Positions 1-4,939 of a DNA stretch of 5,273 nt are shown one piece after another (within the stretch, counting starts at the first letter, position 1; each line of letters starts with the position of its first letter). The stretch covers positions 1 to 5,273 of the forward strand of contig SCUR01000128.1 in the NCBI GenBank assembly GCA_004297235.1. Direction: 5' to 3'. The notes below the pieces were generated by a model, which saw nothing but the letters and a program-made list of their open reading frames with translations, did no database searches and had not been told where the DNA came from. A program made the translations under genes and the position numbers. The DNA comes from Candidatus Manganitrophaceae bacterium (GTDB taxonomy: Bacteria; Nitrospirota; Nitrospiria; SBBL01; Manganitrophaceae).

Positions 1-903
1 CGAGAATTTCTCGGAAACGAAGACCACCGTCAGCTCGCCGATCGGGTTCTCGATCACCCCCACGACCTGGTTGGTCTCCGGATCGGTCAGGACCTTCTTC
101 ACCGAAAAGACCGAGAGCCGATCGCCGATATGGACCTGCGCGTTGGCCCCGGCGTTGACGTAAACGAGGTTGTCTTCGAGATGGATCACCTTGCCGAGAC
201 CGGTGGAATAGGTCCGGAGCCGCTCTTGAACCGCACCGAGCACAAATGTCATTGCATCCTGAATCGTCTGCCGGGTCGCCTTGCCGAGCGGCGTTTTGTG
301 GAACGCATCGCCCCCGAAGGTCAGGGTCGGAAGGTTCAGATCGATGGCGACCGCCTTCTCCCAAGCTCGCCCTTCCGAGCGGTGGGAGTGAATGATCTCC
401 CCCGTGGAGGTGTCGATGATCCGAAGATCGATCCCGACATGCGCCGCGGTGAATTCGGCCGATCCTTTCGGAAAGAGCCAGGTGAGAAATCCGACCCGCC
501 CGCCGGCGCCGACCGCCTTCTGCTCGAACTCGGTGACCTCGCCGACGATCAGATAATCGACCCCGAGGAGCTGGCCGACCTGCGCCGCCGTCTCCTTCGT
601 CACCAGCTTGGAGGCGGAGAGCTCCTGCTCCCGCATGATCTGGGAGAGGATCGCCCGTTCCACGACAACGACCTTTCCGGTATTGATCAACTCCGTGACC
701 ACCTGGGCGGCGAGGCCGCCGCCGATGTCCCATCCCCCGTAGACCTGGGCGAACCGGTCGGTGGCGCCGAAGCGGGCCACCGCGACCCGAACTTTTCCGG
801 CGGGACCCGTCGTCCCCGGCTCGGCTCCCCAGACCGGAAGAGACAGGCCGAGGGAGCAGAGGAGGGCGATGAGGAAAGATTTAAGATGATGTCTGATCTT
901 CAT
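1..903 (-). CDS. CsgG/HfaB-family outer-membrane secretion pore (C-terminus outside window)
   Basis: The minus strand is open from ATG at 903..901 to the window edge: 301 codons with no stop, so the C-terminus is missing. A GGAGAG ribosome site lies at 910..915, six bases before the ATG. Residues 1-27 look like a signal peptide (KIRHH, then a Leu-rich core, then PVWG|AEP). Residues about 36-230 read as a CsgG domain: KVRVAVARFG, then VVERAILSQIMREQELSAS (80-98), then GVDYLIVGEVTEF (114-126), then a GIDLRIIDTSTGEI strand (157-170). CsgG proteins form an oligomeric outer-membrane channel exporting curli subunits. Residues about 236-301 (GKVIHLEDNLVYVNAGANA, GDRLSVFSV, DPETNQVVG) look like the extra C-terminal domain of FlgT-type proteins, so this protein is longer than E. 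coli CsgG (277 residues). No convincing lipobox cysteine is present, unlike CsgG. It is the last visible gene of the run, 38 bases after its neighbour. Family call is firm; substrate is inferred. Confidence 0.9.
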   Translation of the reverse strand, partial: MKIRHHLKSFLIALLCSLGLSLPVWGAEPGTTGPAGKVRVAVARFGATDRFAQVYGGWDIGGGLAAQVVTELINTGKVVVVERAILSQIMREQELSASKLVTKETAAQVGQLLGVDYLIVGEVTEFEQKAVGAGGRVGFLTWLFPKGSAEFTAAHVGIDLRIIDTSTGEIIHSHRSEGRAWEKAVAIDLNLPTLTFGGDAFHKTPLGKATRQTIQDAMTFVLGAVQERLRTYSTGLGKVIHLEDNLVYVNAGANAQVHIGDRLSVFSVKKVLTDPETNQVVGVIENPIGELTVVFVSEKFS

Positions 904-941
904 GGTATTCTCTCCGAAAGCCTCTCTCGCGTTGACGGAAC

Positions 942-1418
942 CTAGCATTTCTTGTTCGATTGGTTGATGATGTTGACGTTCACGTTGCTGTTGATGCTCC
1001 CTTTGTTGTGCTCGACGTTCGCCTCGTTGCTGGAGTCGATGAAGATATCTCCTGCGATGACCAACCCGCCGTCTCCGGTGACGTTCTCCATCCGGGCGCG
1101 GGCGCGGTCGGCGGCGGTGCATTCCGCTTCAGGAGATTCCGCCGTAAAGATATTGGCCCGGACCCGCGTCGCCTCTTCATCCTTTTGCTGGCGTTTTTTG
1201 ATGTCGCGGATGGTTGCTTTCATCTCCTCTTCTTCTTTTTCCCTCTTTTCTTGTTCGGGGGTTTTCTTTTGTTTCTCCTCTTCTTGCTTCTTGGCCTCTT
1301 CTTTCGCCGTCTCCTCGCTTTGGATGGGAGGGGCCCCGTAAATCGGTCCGATCGGCTGTCCGAGCTGCAGGGCGATCAGGGCCAGTCCGAGCGAGGTGAT
1401 AATTTTTTTCGTCTTCAT
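942..1418 (-). CDS. Secreted Lys/Glu-rich coiled-coil protein with Asn/Ser-rich tail, unknown family
   Basis: A 158-residue protein that I do not recognise. The start is supported by GGAGGGG (1424..1430) five bases before the ATG. Residues 1-28 are a likely signal peptide (MKTKK, hydrophobic core, then GPIYG|APP). Residues about 35-85 are very rich in Lys, Glu and Gln and should form a long charged helix or coiled coil. Residues 115-158 turn to Gly, Asn, Ser and Ile/Val: a GGLVIAGDIFIDSS stretch, then NKGSINSN, NVNVNI and NQSN, ending in Cys158. The only other cysteine of the mature protein is Cys100, so an intra- or intermolecular disulphide is possible. The tail resembles the NKGDI...SNSANI tail of the two upstream secreted proteins, which suggests a minor subunit, nucleator or anchor of the same structure. 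It sits 57 bases after one subunit gene and 38 before the CsgG-like gene. Gene reality is likely; function is inference from context. Confidence 0.85.
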   Translation of the reverse strand: MKTKKIITSLGLALIALQLGQPIGPIYGAPPIQSEETAKEEAKKQEEEKQKKTPEQEKREKEEEEMKATIRDIKKRQQKDEEATRVRANIFTAESPEAECTAADRARARMENVTGDGGLVIAGDIFIDSSNEANVEHNKGSINSNVNVNIINQSNKKC

Positions 1419-1438
1419 GAGTTCCCCTCCCCTTTCCG

Positions 1439-1470
1439 GAGGGGCGTGGGAGTGCGCCCACGCCCCCCTC
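1439..1470 (-). other. GC-rich intergenic hairpin after the second subunit gene
   Basis: Perfect 10-bp inverted repeat (1441..1450 with 1457..1466, six-base loop), extendable by GA/TC pairs past a two-base bulge. It begins a few bases after the stop codon of the upstream gene. In the minus-strand transcript it is followed by CCGGAAAGG, not a U-run, so it is not a standard intrinsic terminator. It may protect the upstream message from 3' exonuclease or cause partial attenuation before the next gene. Confidence 0.6.
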
Positions 1471-1475
1471 GGTCC

Positions 1476-1859
1476 CTACTTGTTGTTGCTGTTGATGTTG
1501 ACGGTGCTCAGATCGCTGCCGTTGATCTCGGTTTTACCGGTGATGTTGGCCGAGTTCGACTGAGTGATATCCCCGCTGTTTCCGACGACGCTTCCGACCG
1601 AGTTTCTCTGGAAGGTCTTGTTGCCGGTGACGACGGCGCTGTCTTTGACGTCTTTGATCACCTGGTTGCCGATTCCCTTCGCCTGATCGCCGCCGACGTT
1701 GTCGCTCGCTTCGCGAATGTCGCGGCCGGCCGCCTTCACGGTTTGATTCACTTCTTTGCTGTCATCGCAGCCGAAGAGGCAGATCGCCTTGCTCTCCACT
1801 GCGGTTCCGAATACCAGGGCCAAGCCCATCATCGTTGCGACGAACGTTGTCTTCTTCAT
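1476..1859 (-). CDS. Small secreted Asn/Ser-rich protein, tandem copy 2 (putative fibre subunit)
   Basis: A 127-residue protein, 108/127 identical to the upstream copy with no gaps. Residues 1-25 are a clear signal peptide (MKK, VATMMGLALVFGTA core, cleavage after VESKA). The mature N-terminus carries a CxxxC pair (Cys27, Cys31: ICLFGCDD), followed by a conserved linker (GRDIREASDNV, GDQAKGIGNQVIKD). Residues 74-127 are dominated by Asn, Ser, Thr and Val/Ile in alternating beta-prone strings (NSVGSV, GDITQSNSANITG, TEINGSDLSTVNINSNNK). Small exported proteins of this make-up beside a CsgG-family pore are plausible curli-like amyloid subunits, but the classical CsgA repeat is not clear. It differs from its twin mainly at 81-95, where the first QSNS motif is QRNS and FF92-93 is VG. 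The SD AAGGGGGA at 1867..1874 fixes the start. Alternative: a lipoprotein through LFGC, unlikely because charged residues separate it from the hydrophobic core. Confidence 0.9.
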   Translation of the reverse strand: MKKTTFVATMMGLALVFGTAVESKAICLFGCDDSKEVNQTVKAAGRDIREASDNVGGDQAKGIGNQVIKDVKDSAVVTGNKTFQRNSVGSVVGNSGDITQSNSANITGKTEINGSDLSTVNINSNNK

Positions 1860-1866
1860 TTTCGTG

Positions 1867-1874
1867 TCCCCCTT
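1867..1874 (-). promoter_or_regulatory. Ribosome binding site of tandem copy 2
   Basis: AAGGGGGA lies seven bases before the ATG at 1859. The 20 bases spanning the start codon and SD match the same stretch of copy 1 at 17 positions, so the duplication included the translation signal. Confidence 0.75.
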
Positions 1875-1904
1875 GTCTTTGTAAGATTGTTTGAGCCCTA
1901 AAGG

Positions 1905-1930
1905 GAGGGTCAGGCCTTTGCCTGACCCTC
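1905..1930 (-). other. Perfect 11-bp intergenic hairpin after the first subunit gene
   Basis: The arms GAGGGTCAGGC (1905..1915) and GCCTGACCCTC (1920..1930) are perfect complements around a four-base loop, seven bases past the stop of the 1938..2321 gene. The transcript continues with CCUUUAGGGCUC and has no U-tract, so complete termination is not expected. The site is a likely mRNA-stabilising structure or partial attenuator that could raise output of the first gene over those downstream. Confidence 0.65.
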
Positions 1931-1937
1931 AACTCCG

Positions 1938-2321
1938 CTACTTGTTGTTGCTGTTGTGGTTCACCGTGCTCAGATCGCTGTTGTTGATCTCCGTCTTGCC
2001 GGTGATGTTGGCGGAGTTGGACTGGGTGATATCACCCTTGTTAAAGAAGACGCTGCCGACCGAGTTGCTCTGGCTCGTGGTGTTGCCGGTGACGACGGCG
2101 CTGTCTTTGATGTCTTTGATCACTTGGTTGCCGATTCCTTTGGCCTGATCGCCGTTGACGTTGTCGCTCGCTTCGCGAATATCACGGCCGGCCCCTTTGG
2201 CGGTCTGATTGACCGTGGTGCTGTCGTCGCAGCCGATCAGGCAGATCGCTTTGCTTTCCATCGCGGTTCCGAAAACCAAGGCCAATCCCATTGCTGTCGC
2301 GACCCATGTTGACTTTTTCAT
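1938..2321 (-). CDS. Small secreted Asn/Ser-rich protein, tandem copy 1 (putative fibre subunit)
   Basis: First gene of the run and closest to the sigma-54 promoter. The 127-residue protein begins at 2321, not at the in-frame Met at 2378: GAGGGGG (2330..2336) precedes it, the start aligns with its twin, and the signal peptide begins here. Residues 1-25 form the signal peptide (MKKSTWVATAMGLALVFGTA, cleavage after MESKA). Cys27 and Cys31 form a CxxxC at the mature N-terminus. Residues 74-127 contain 30 Asn/Gln/Ser/Thr out of 54, with two QSNS motifs 16 residues apart (84-87 and 100-103) and only two aromatics (Phe92-93). There is no Trp or Tyr in the mature chain. Composition, secretion signal and a CsgG-family pore three genes downstream suggest an extracellular fibre or matrix subunit. 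This is inference: no family is recognised with certainty. The short N/Q-containing strand spacing recalls curli repeats but does not match the CsgA consensus. Confidence 0.9.
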   Translation of the reverse strand: MKKSTWVATAMGLALVFGTAMESKAICLIGCDDSTTVNQTAKGAGRDIREASDNVNGDQAKGIGNQVIKDIKDSAVVTGNTTSQSNSVGSVFFNKGDITQSNSANITGKTEINNSDLSTVNHNSNNK

Positions 2322-2417
2322 TTTAGTATCCCCCTCGTGGATGTTTTCTTGTTCGTTTGGAGAGCGTCGGCGGCCCATCCGCCGATCTCTCGTTCACTTG
2401 CTTTTTTCGTTCACGGG
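2322..2417 (-). promoter_or_regulatory. Predicted 5' leader of the secreted-protein run, with direct repeat and stem-loop
   Basis: If transcription starts 12 bases past the GC of the sigma-54 promoter (about 2417), the leader is about 96 bases. It contains GTGAACG twice (complements of 2408..2414 and 2391..2397, 17 bases apart) and a stem-loop with a 7-bp stem (2367..2373 with 2379..2385). Outer GAGA/TCTC pairs reach 2360..2391. I recognise no known riboswitch; this could be a leader structure affecting stability or translation. Confidence 0.45.
2330..2336 (-). promoter_or_regulatory. Ribosome binding site deciding the start of tandem copy 1
   Basis: GAGGGGG with an eight-base spacer to the ATG at 2321. 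The earlier in-frame Met at 2378 has no comparable site and would put 19 charged residues before the signal peptide, so the shorter start is preferred. Confidence 0.8.
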
Positions 2418-2427
2418 AGGGGGGAAT

Positions 2428-2444
2428 AGCAAGGGGTGTGCCAA
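2428..2444 (-). promoter_or_regulatory. Sigma-54 (-24/-12) promoter of the secreted-protein run
   Basis: Reading on the minus strand: TTGGCACA (2444..2437), four bases, then TTGCT (2432..2428). This matches the RpoN consensus TGGCAC-N5-TTGC at every conserved base with correct GG-to-GC spacing. It faces the 2321 gene with no gene between, and the adjacent upstream gene is a sigma-54 activator. Predicted start is near 2417. Confidence 0.9.
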
Positions 2445-2543
2445 GTTCGTCGAGTCTCCTTTTTCTTGAAAGGGGCGCAAGAAACGGGGCGCCCTGATTT
2501 TATCGTTGCGTCTGTTGCGTCTCTCCCCGCTTGGGTTTTCTGG

Positions 2544-2573
2544 TTCCTGGAAGAAAAATTTTGAATTCCGGAA
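2544..2573 (-). promoter_or_regulatory. Candidate activator site: paired TTCC/GGAA palindromes
   Basis: TTCCtGGAA (2544..2552) and TTCCGGAA (2566..2573) have centres about 21.5 bp apart, two helical turns, with an A/T-rich stretch between. They lie about 130 and 150 bp upstream of the predicted start, inside the usual range for sigma-54 enhancer sites. Short palindromes arise by chance, so support is moderate to low. Confidence 0.3.
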
Positions 2574-2634
2574 AGTGGGAGGGGAAGAGAGAAGAGAGGC
2601 CGGGGAGAGGAGTCGATCGTCGGTTTTATTCTGT

Positions 2635-2659
2635 GTTTGGGATACAGTGTATCTGAAAC
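2635..2659 (-). promoter_or_regulatory. Candidate upstream activating site: 25-bp interrupted palindrome
   Basis: GATACA-G-TGTATC (2641..2653) is a perfect 13-bp odd palindrome. It is flanked after a two-base mismatch by GTTT and AAAC, so 20 of 24 arm positions are symmetrical. It is centred about 230 bp upstream of the predicted sigma-54 start, a workable enhancer distance for a dimeric Fis-type HTH. Confidence 0.4.
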
Positions 2660-2694
2660 TCTTCGTTCTCATCCAAGATCACGCGTCGACAACG

Positions 2695-2755
2695 ATAAAA
2701 GACGCGATCAGCCATCCGCTTTCAGCTTAGAAATTTAAAGCGGATGGCTGATCGC
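2695..2755 (-). terminator. Strong hairpin terminator of the regulator gene (19-bp perfect stem)
   Basis: Arms 2704..2722 and 2737..2755 are perfect complements over 19 bp with a 14-base A/T-rich loop. It starts 23 bases after the regulator stop. On the minus strand the stem is followed by GTCTTTTATC, a weak U-tract. This fits an intrinsic terminator separating the regulator from the sigma-54 promoter. The arm length exceeds most terminators and the wording (GCTGATCGCTGACCGC nearby) looks like a dispersed palindromic repeat that may occur elsewhere in the genome. Confidence 0.65.
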
Positions 2756-2778
2756 TGACCGCTTCTTCTCTAAATCGG

Positions 2779-4842
2779 CTAACGGATGTCGCGCCCGGTC
2801 CGTAAATTCAAGGTTCGAATCAGCCGGGCCAGATAGGTCCGTTGAAGCCCCAGCATCTCCGCCGCTTTGGTCTGATTGCCGCCGGTTTTGTGAAGGGCCT
2901 CTTGGATGACCGACCGTTTGTAGTGCTCCAGCGCGTCATGAAACGCCTGCGGTCCTCTGGCCAAAACCTTGGGGGCTTCATCCTCGGGCAAGATAATGTC
3001 GTCCGGGGTGATCACCTGATCTCGGTCCAAGACCACGGCCCGCTCGATGACATTTTTGAGCTGCCGGATGTTCCCCGGCCAGCTATAGTCGGTTAAGAGG
3101 GTGATCGCTTCCCGGGTCATCGCCGGTTTTTCTTTCTTACATTTTCTACTGAAGAAATTGAGAAAGTGATCGACCAGCAGAGGAAGATCGTCGAGGCGCT
3201 CCGAGAGGGGAGGAAGGACGAGGGAAATCACATGGAGACGATAGAAAAGATCGCTTCGGAATTTTCCGGAGGCGATCTCTTTTTTTAAATCGCGGTTCGT
3301 TGCGGAGATGACCCGCACATCGATCGGGATCGTGTCGCGCCCGCCGACGCGTTGAACTTCCCGCTCCTCCAGCACCCGAAGGAGCTTGGCCTGCATCGTC
3401 GGGGAGATCTCCCCGATCTCATCCAGGAAGAGGGTTCCCCCGCTGGCCGACTCAAAAATTCCTTTCTTTTGAGCGAGGGCCCCGGTGAACGCCCCTTTCT
3501 CATAGCCGAAAAGTTCGGCTTCCAGAAGGCTCTCGGAGAGGGCGGCGCAGTTGATGGCGTAGAATTTTTGATCCCGCCGAAGGCTGCACTGATGGATCGC
3601 CTTCGCAAAAAGCTCCTTCCCGGTCCCGGTTTCCCCGATAATGAGGATGGTCGAATCGACCGGAGCGATCCGCTCGATCTGCTCGAAGAGGATCTCCATC
3701 TTGGCGCTTTTGCCGATGATGCCGTGGAAGTCCGATTCCCGCTGGATCGCCCCCTTCAGCTCTTCATTGGCTTGCGCCAAGGCTTTATTCTCCATGGTAA
3801 AGCGGAGGATCTGGCGATGGGTTTCCCGCAGCTCGCGAATGTGATTGAAGAGGGGAGGGATCATCTCCGAGCGGGCCTGGATGACTTCGGGCGGCTCTTT
3901 TCGGGAGGGTTTCGATTTCCAAGTGAAACGATAGCGGGAGTAAGGGGCGTTGAAGAATTGTCCTCGTTGCAAGGTGTAGGTCAGCGAGCCGGCCTGGAGG
4001 GTTCCCCCTTGGACGATCTCATAGGCGTTGTTTCCCTTGTCGCAACGGTTGGGGTCGTCCTCCGCGTGGGAGGTGAGGACTTTGAGTCTCCCTTCCTCGG
4101 GATAGAGGATGAGTCCTTCGGTCTTCGCCGGGTTATCGGGCGAGGTGGAGAGGATTTCCGTCCGCAGGGAAACGGCCCGGGCGATAATAACCTCCTTTTT
4201 GGTTCCGCTTTCGACAACCGCGATTCGCCCCTCCCTTTTTTGGATCTGGTAGCCTCCGAATTCCCGGATGAGGTTCTGCAATTTGAGCTGAGAGACCTCC
4301 TCAATGCAACGGGCCTCCTCCACGACCTGAAAGAGCTTCGTGAGTCCCTCGTAATTTCCCCGGATAAATCCGAAGTTCCCGACGATCGGCTCCACATTGG
4401 ACCCGAATTGGGAGAGCAGGATCGCCTCGGAGGGGTGGGGCTCGGACGGGGAGAGGCATTGCAGCTTGAAGTAGTTGGCAAAGCCGGTGGCCCAGAGATT
4501 GGAGCAGTAGAGCGCCTGCTCCATCTGATTTTGAAGCTTCGCGATGATCTCCAGGACGGAGGGGCCATAGCCCGCCTGGAAATAATCTTTGGCGGCCAGG
4601 TAGGTGATCTCTTTGGTTCCGGCGGCGTTTTCCGCAGCTTCGATTAAATCTTTGAGAATGTGATGCGGGACCCAGTTATTGTGGTCGGACAAAAACGCTT
4701 TCGGGTCGGCAATCGGATTGAGACGATTCTCGCCCGACAAAATTTCCCGGTAGTCGATGTCATTCCCTTTTCCGATTCGCTCCAGGTAAAGGATGAGCAT
4801 CCGGGTGAGAAGGCAGGTGGTCCAGGGGGTCTCTTGGTCCAT
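2779..4842 (-). CDS. Sigma-54-dependent transcriptional activator (AAA+ and Fis-type HTH, unknown sensor)
   Basis: This 687-residue protein is an NtrC-type enhancer-binding activator. Its AAA+ domain spans about 372-610: Walker A GETGTGKE (403-410), the sigma-54-contacting GAFTGA loop (450-455), Walker B GGTLFLDEIGE (468-478), sensor I VISATNRDL (511-519), arginine-finger segment FRSDLFYRL (528-536) and sensor II WPGNIRQL (588-595). The C-terminal Fis-type HTH is at about 640-682 (GGNQTKAAEMLGLQRTYLARLI). All ATPase and GAFTGA residues are intact, so it should hydrolyse ATP and open sigma-54 promoters. Residues 1 to about 320 form a cytoplasmic sensory region with no receiver aspartates and no transmembrane segment. 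A helical part (55-195) precedes a beta-rich part (200-310) containing AEGLILYPEEG and LQRGQFFNAPY. A helix at about 325-370 links it to the ATPase. Signal unknown. The start has GGGGAT at 4848..4853. Being just upstream of a consensus sigma-54 promoter, it probably controls the exported-protein run. Confidence 0.95.
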   Translation of the reverse strand: MDQETPWTTCLLTRMLILYLERIGKGNDIDYREILSGENRLNPIADPKAFLSDHNNWVPHHILKDLIEAAENAAGTKEITYLAAKDYFQAGYGPSVLEIIAKLQNQMEQALYCSNLWATGFANYFKLQCLSPSEPHPSEAILLSQFGSNVEPIVGNFGFIRGNYEGLTKLFQVVEEARCIEEVSQLKLQNLIREFGGYQIQKREGRIAVVESGTKKEVIIARAVSLRTEILSTSPDNPAKTEGLILYPEEGRLKVLTSHAEDDPNRCDKGNNAYEIVQGGTLQAGSLTYTLQRGQFFNAPYSRYRFTWKSKPSRKEPPEVIQARSEMIPPLFNHIRELRETHRQILRFTMENKALAQANEELKGAIQRESDFHGIIGKSAKMEILFEQIERIAPVDSTILIIGETGTGKELFAKAIHQCSLRRDQKFYAINCAALSESLLEAELFGYEKGAFTGALAQKKGIFESASGGTLFLDEIGEISPTMQAKLLRVLEEREVQRVGGRDTIPIDVRVISATNRDLKKEIASGKFRSDLFYRLHVISLVLPPLSERLDDLPLLVDHFLNFFSRKCKKEKPAMTREAITLLTDYSWPGNIRQLKNVIERAVVLDRDQVITPDDIILPEDEAPKVLARGPQAFHDALEHYKRSVIQEALHKTGGNQTKAAEMLGLQRTYLARLIRTLNLRTGRDIR

Positions 4843-4847
4843 GGTCT

Positions 4848-4853
4848 ATCCCC
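4848..4853 (-). promoter_or_regulatory. Ribosome binding site of the regulator
   Basis: GGGGAT lies five bases before the ATG at 4842. It is weaker than the AGGGGG sites of the exported-protein genes, in keeping with low production of a regulator. Confidence 0.55.
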
Positions 4854-4873
4854 ATTCGGTGATTCGCGGAAAA

Positions 4874-4897
4874 ATACCTACGAAATACTTAAGGTAT
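4874..4897. promoter_or_regulatory. Inverted repeat just after the regulator promoter (possible operator)
   Basis: ATACCT (4874..4879) and AGGTAT (4892..4897) are perfect complements around a 12-base spacer that itself contains ATACTTAA. The site sits over or just past the predicted start of the regulator transcript, where a bound protein would block it. Autoregulation is possible but the half-sites do not match the 2635..2659 palindrome. Confidence 0.3.
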
Positions 4898-4906
4898 GTC
4901 GGCGTG

Positions 4907-4935
4907 AAACTAACCCAAAATGAAATCTTTGTCAA
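4907..4935 (-). promoter_or_regulatory. Sigma-70-type promoter of the regulator
   Basis: On the minus strand: TTGACA (4935..4930), a 17-base spacer, then TAGTTT (4912..4907). The -35 is a full match with ideal spacing; the -10 is weaker, matching TATAAT at three of six bases. Predicted start is near 4900, giving a leader of about 57 bases before the ATG at 4842. No sigma-54 element was found here. Confidence 0.65.
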
Positions 4936-4939
4936 CGAA

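Larger units (their letters stand above)
1476..2338 (-). repeat. Tandem gene duplication, two copies with a 462-bp period
   Basis: Copies 1476..1876 and 1938..2338 each hold a 127-codon gene plus its ribosome site. Similarity runs through the whole coding region without indels and stops just beyond the SD. The sequences between copies (1877..1937) and after the second (1439..1475) are not alike beyond both holding a hairpin, so the duplicated unit is the gene and its SD. Confidence 0.9.
2445..2694. other. Intergenic control region between regulator terminator and sigma-54 promoter
   Basis: About 250 bases without a convincing gene. Besides the palindromes listed separately, it holds GGGCGCCC (2487..2494) about 74 bp upstream of the predicted start and purine-rich sequence at 2571..2612. 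Open frames here on both strands lack signal peptides, family motifs and good ribosome sites, and the minus-strand one (to 2394) would overlap the promoter. I could not identify a clear IHF site for DNA bending. Confidence 0.5.

Noticed and set aside
130..945. Long plus-strand open frame opposite the CsgG-like gene
   Set aside because: It is the antisense of a strongly supported CsgG-family gene; its Arg/Asp/Gly-rich translation shows no family motif.
1441..1466. Intrinsic terminator ending the run after the second subunit gene
   Set aside because: No U-tract follows the stem and the next gene has its own strong ribosome site in the same direction, so read-through is more likely.
960..1901. 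313-codon plus-strand open frame
   Set aside because: It covers three minus-strand genes that have signal peptides and ribosome sites; its Phe/Leu-rich part is just the reverse of the Lys/Glu-rich helix.
2322..2378. N-terminal extension of tandem copy 1 starting at 2378
   Set aside because: It would put 19 hydrophilic residues before the signal peptide, lacks a ribosome site and is absent from the twin gene.
2394..2672. 92-codon minus-strand frame in the control region
   Set aside because: It overlaps the sigma-54 promoter and candidate enhancer sites, and has no recognisable domain or ribosome site.
2704..2755. CRISPR repeat or insertion-sequence end
   Set aside because: Only one inverted pair, no spacer array, no transposase and no target-site duplication are visible.
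3352..4647. 431-codon plus-strand open frame inside the regulator
   Set aside because: It is an antisense shadow of the sigma-54 activator, whose AAA+ motifs lie on the other strand; no motif or good ribosome site.
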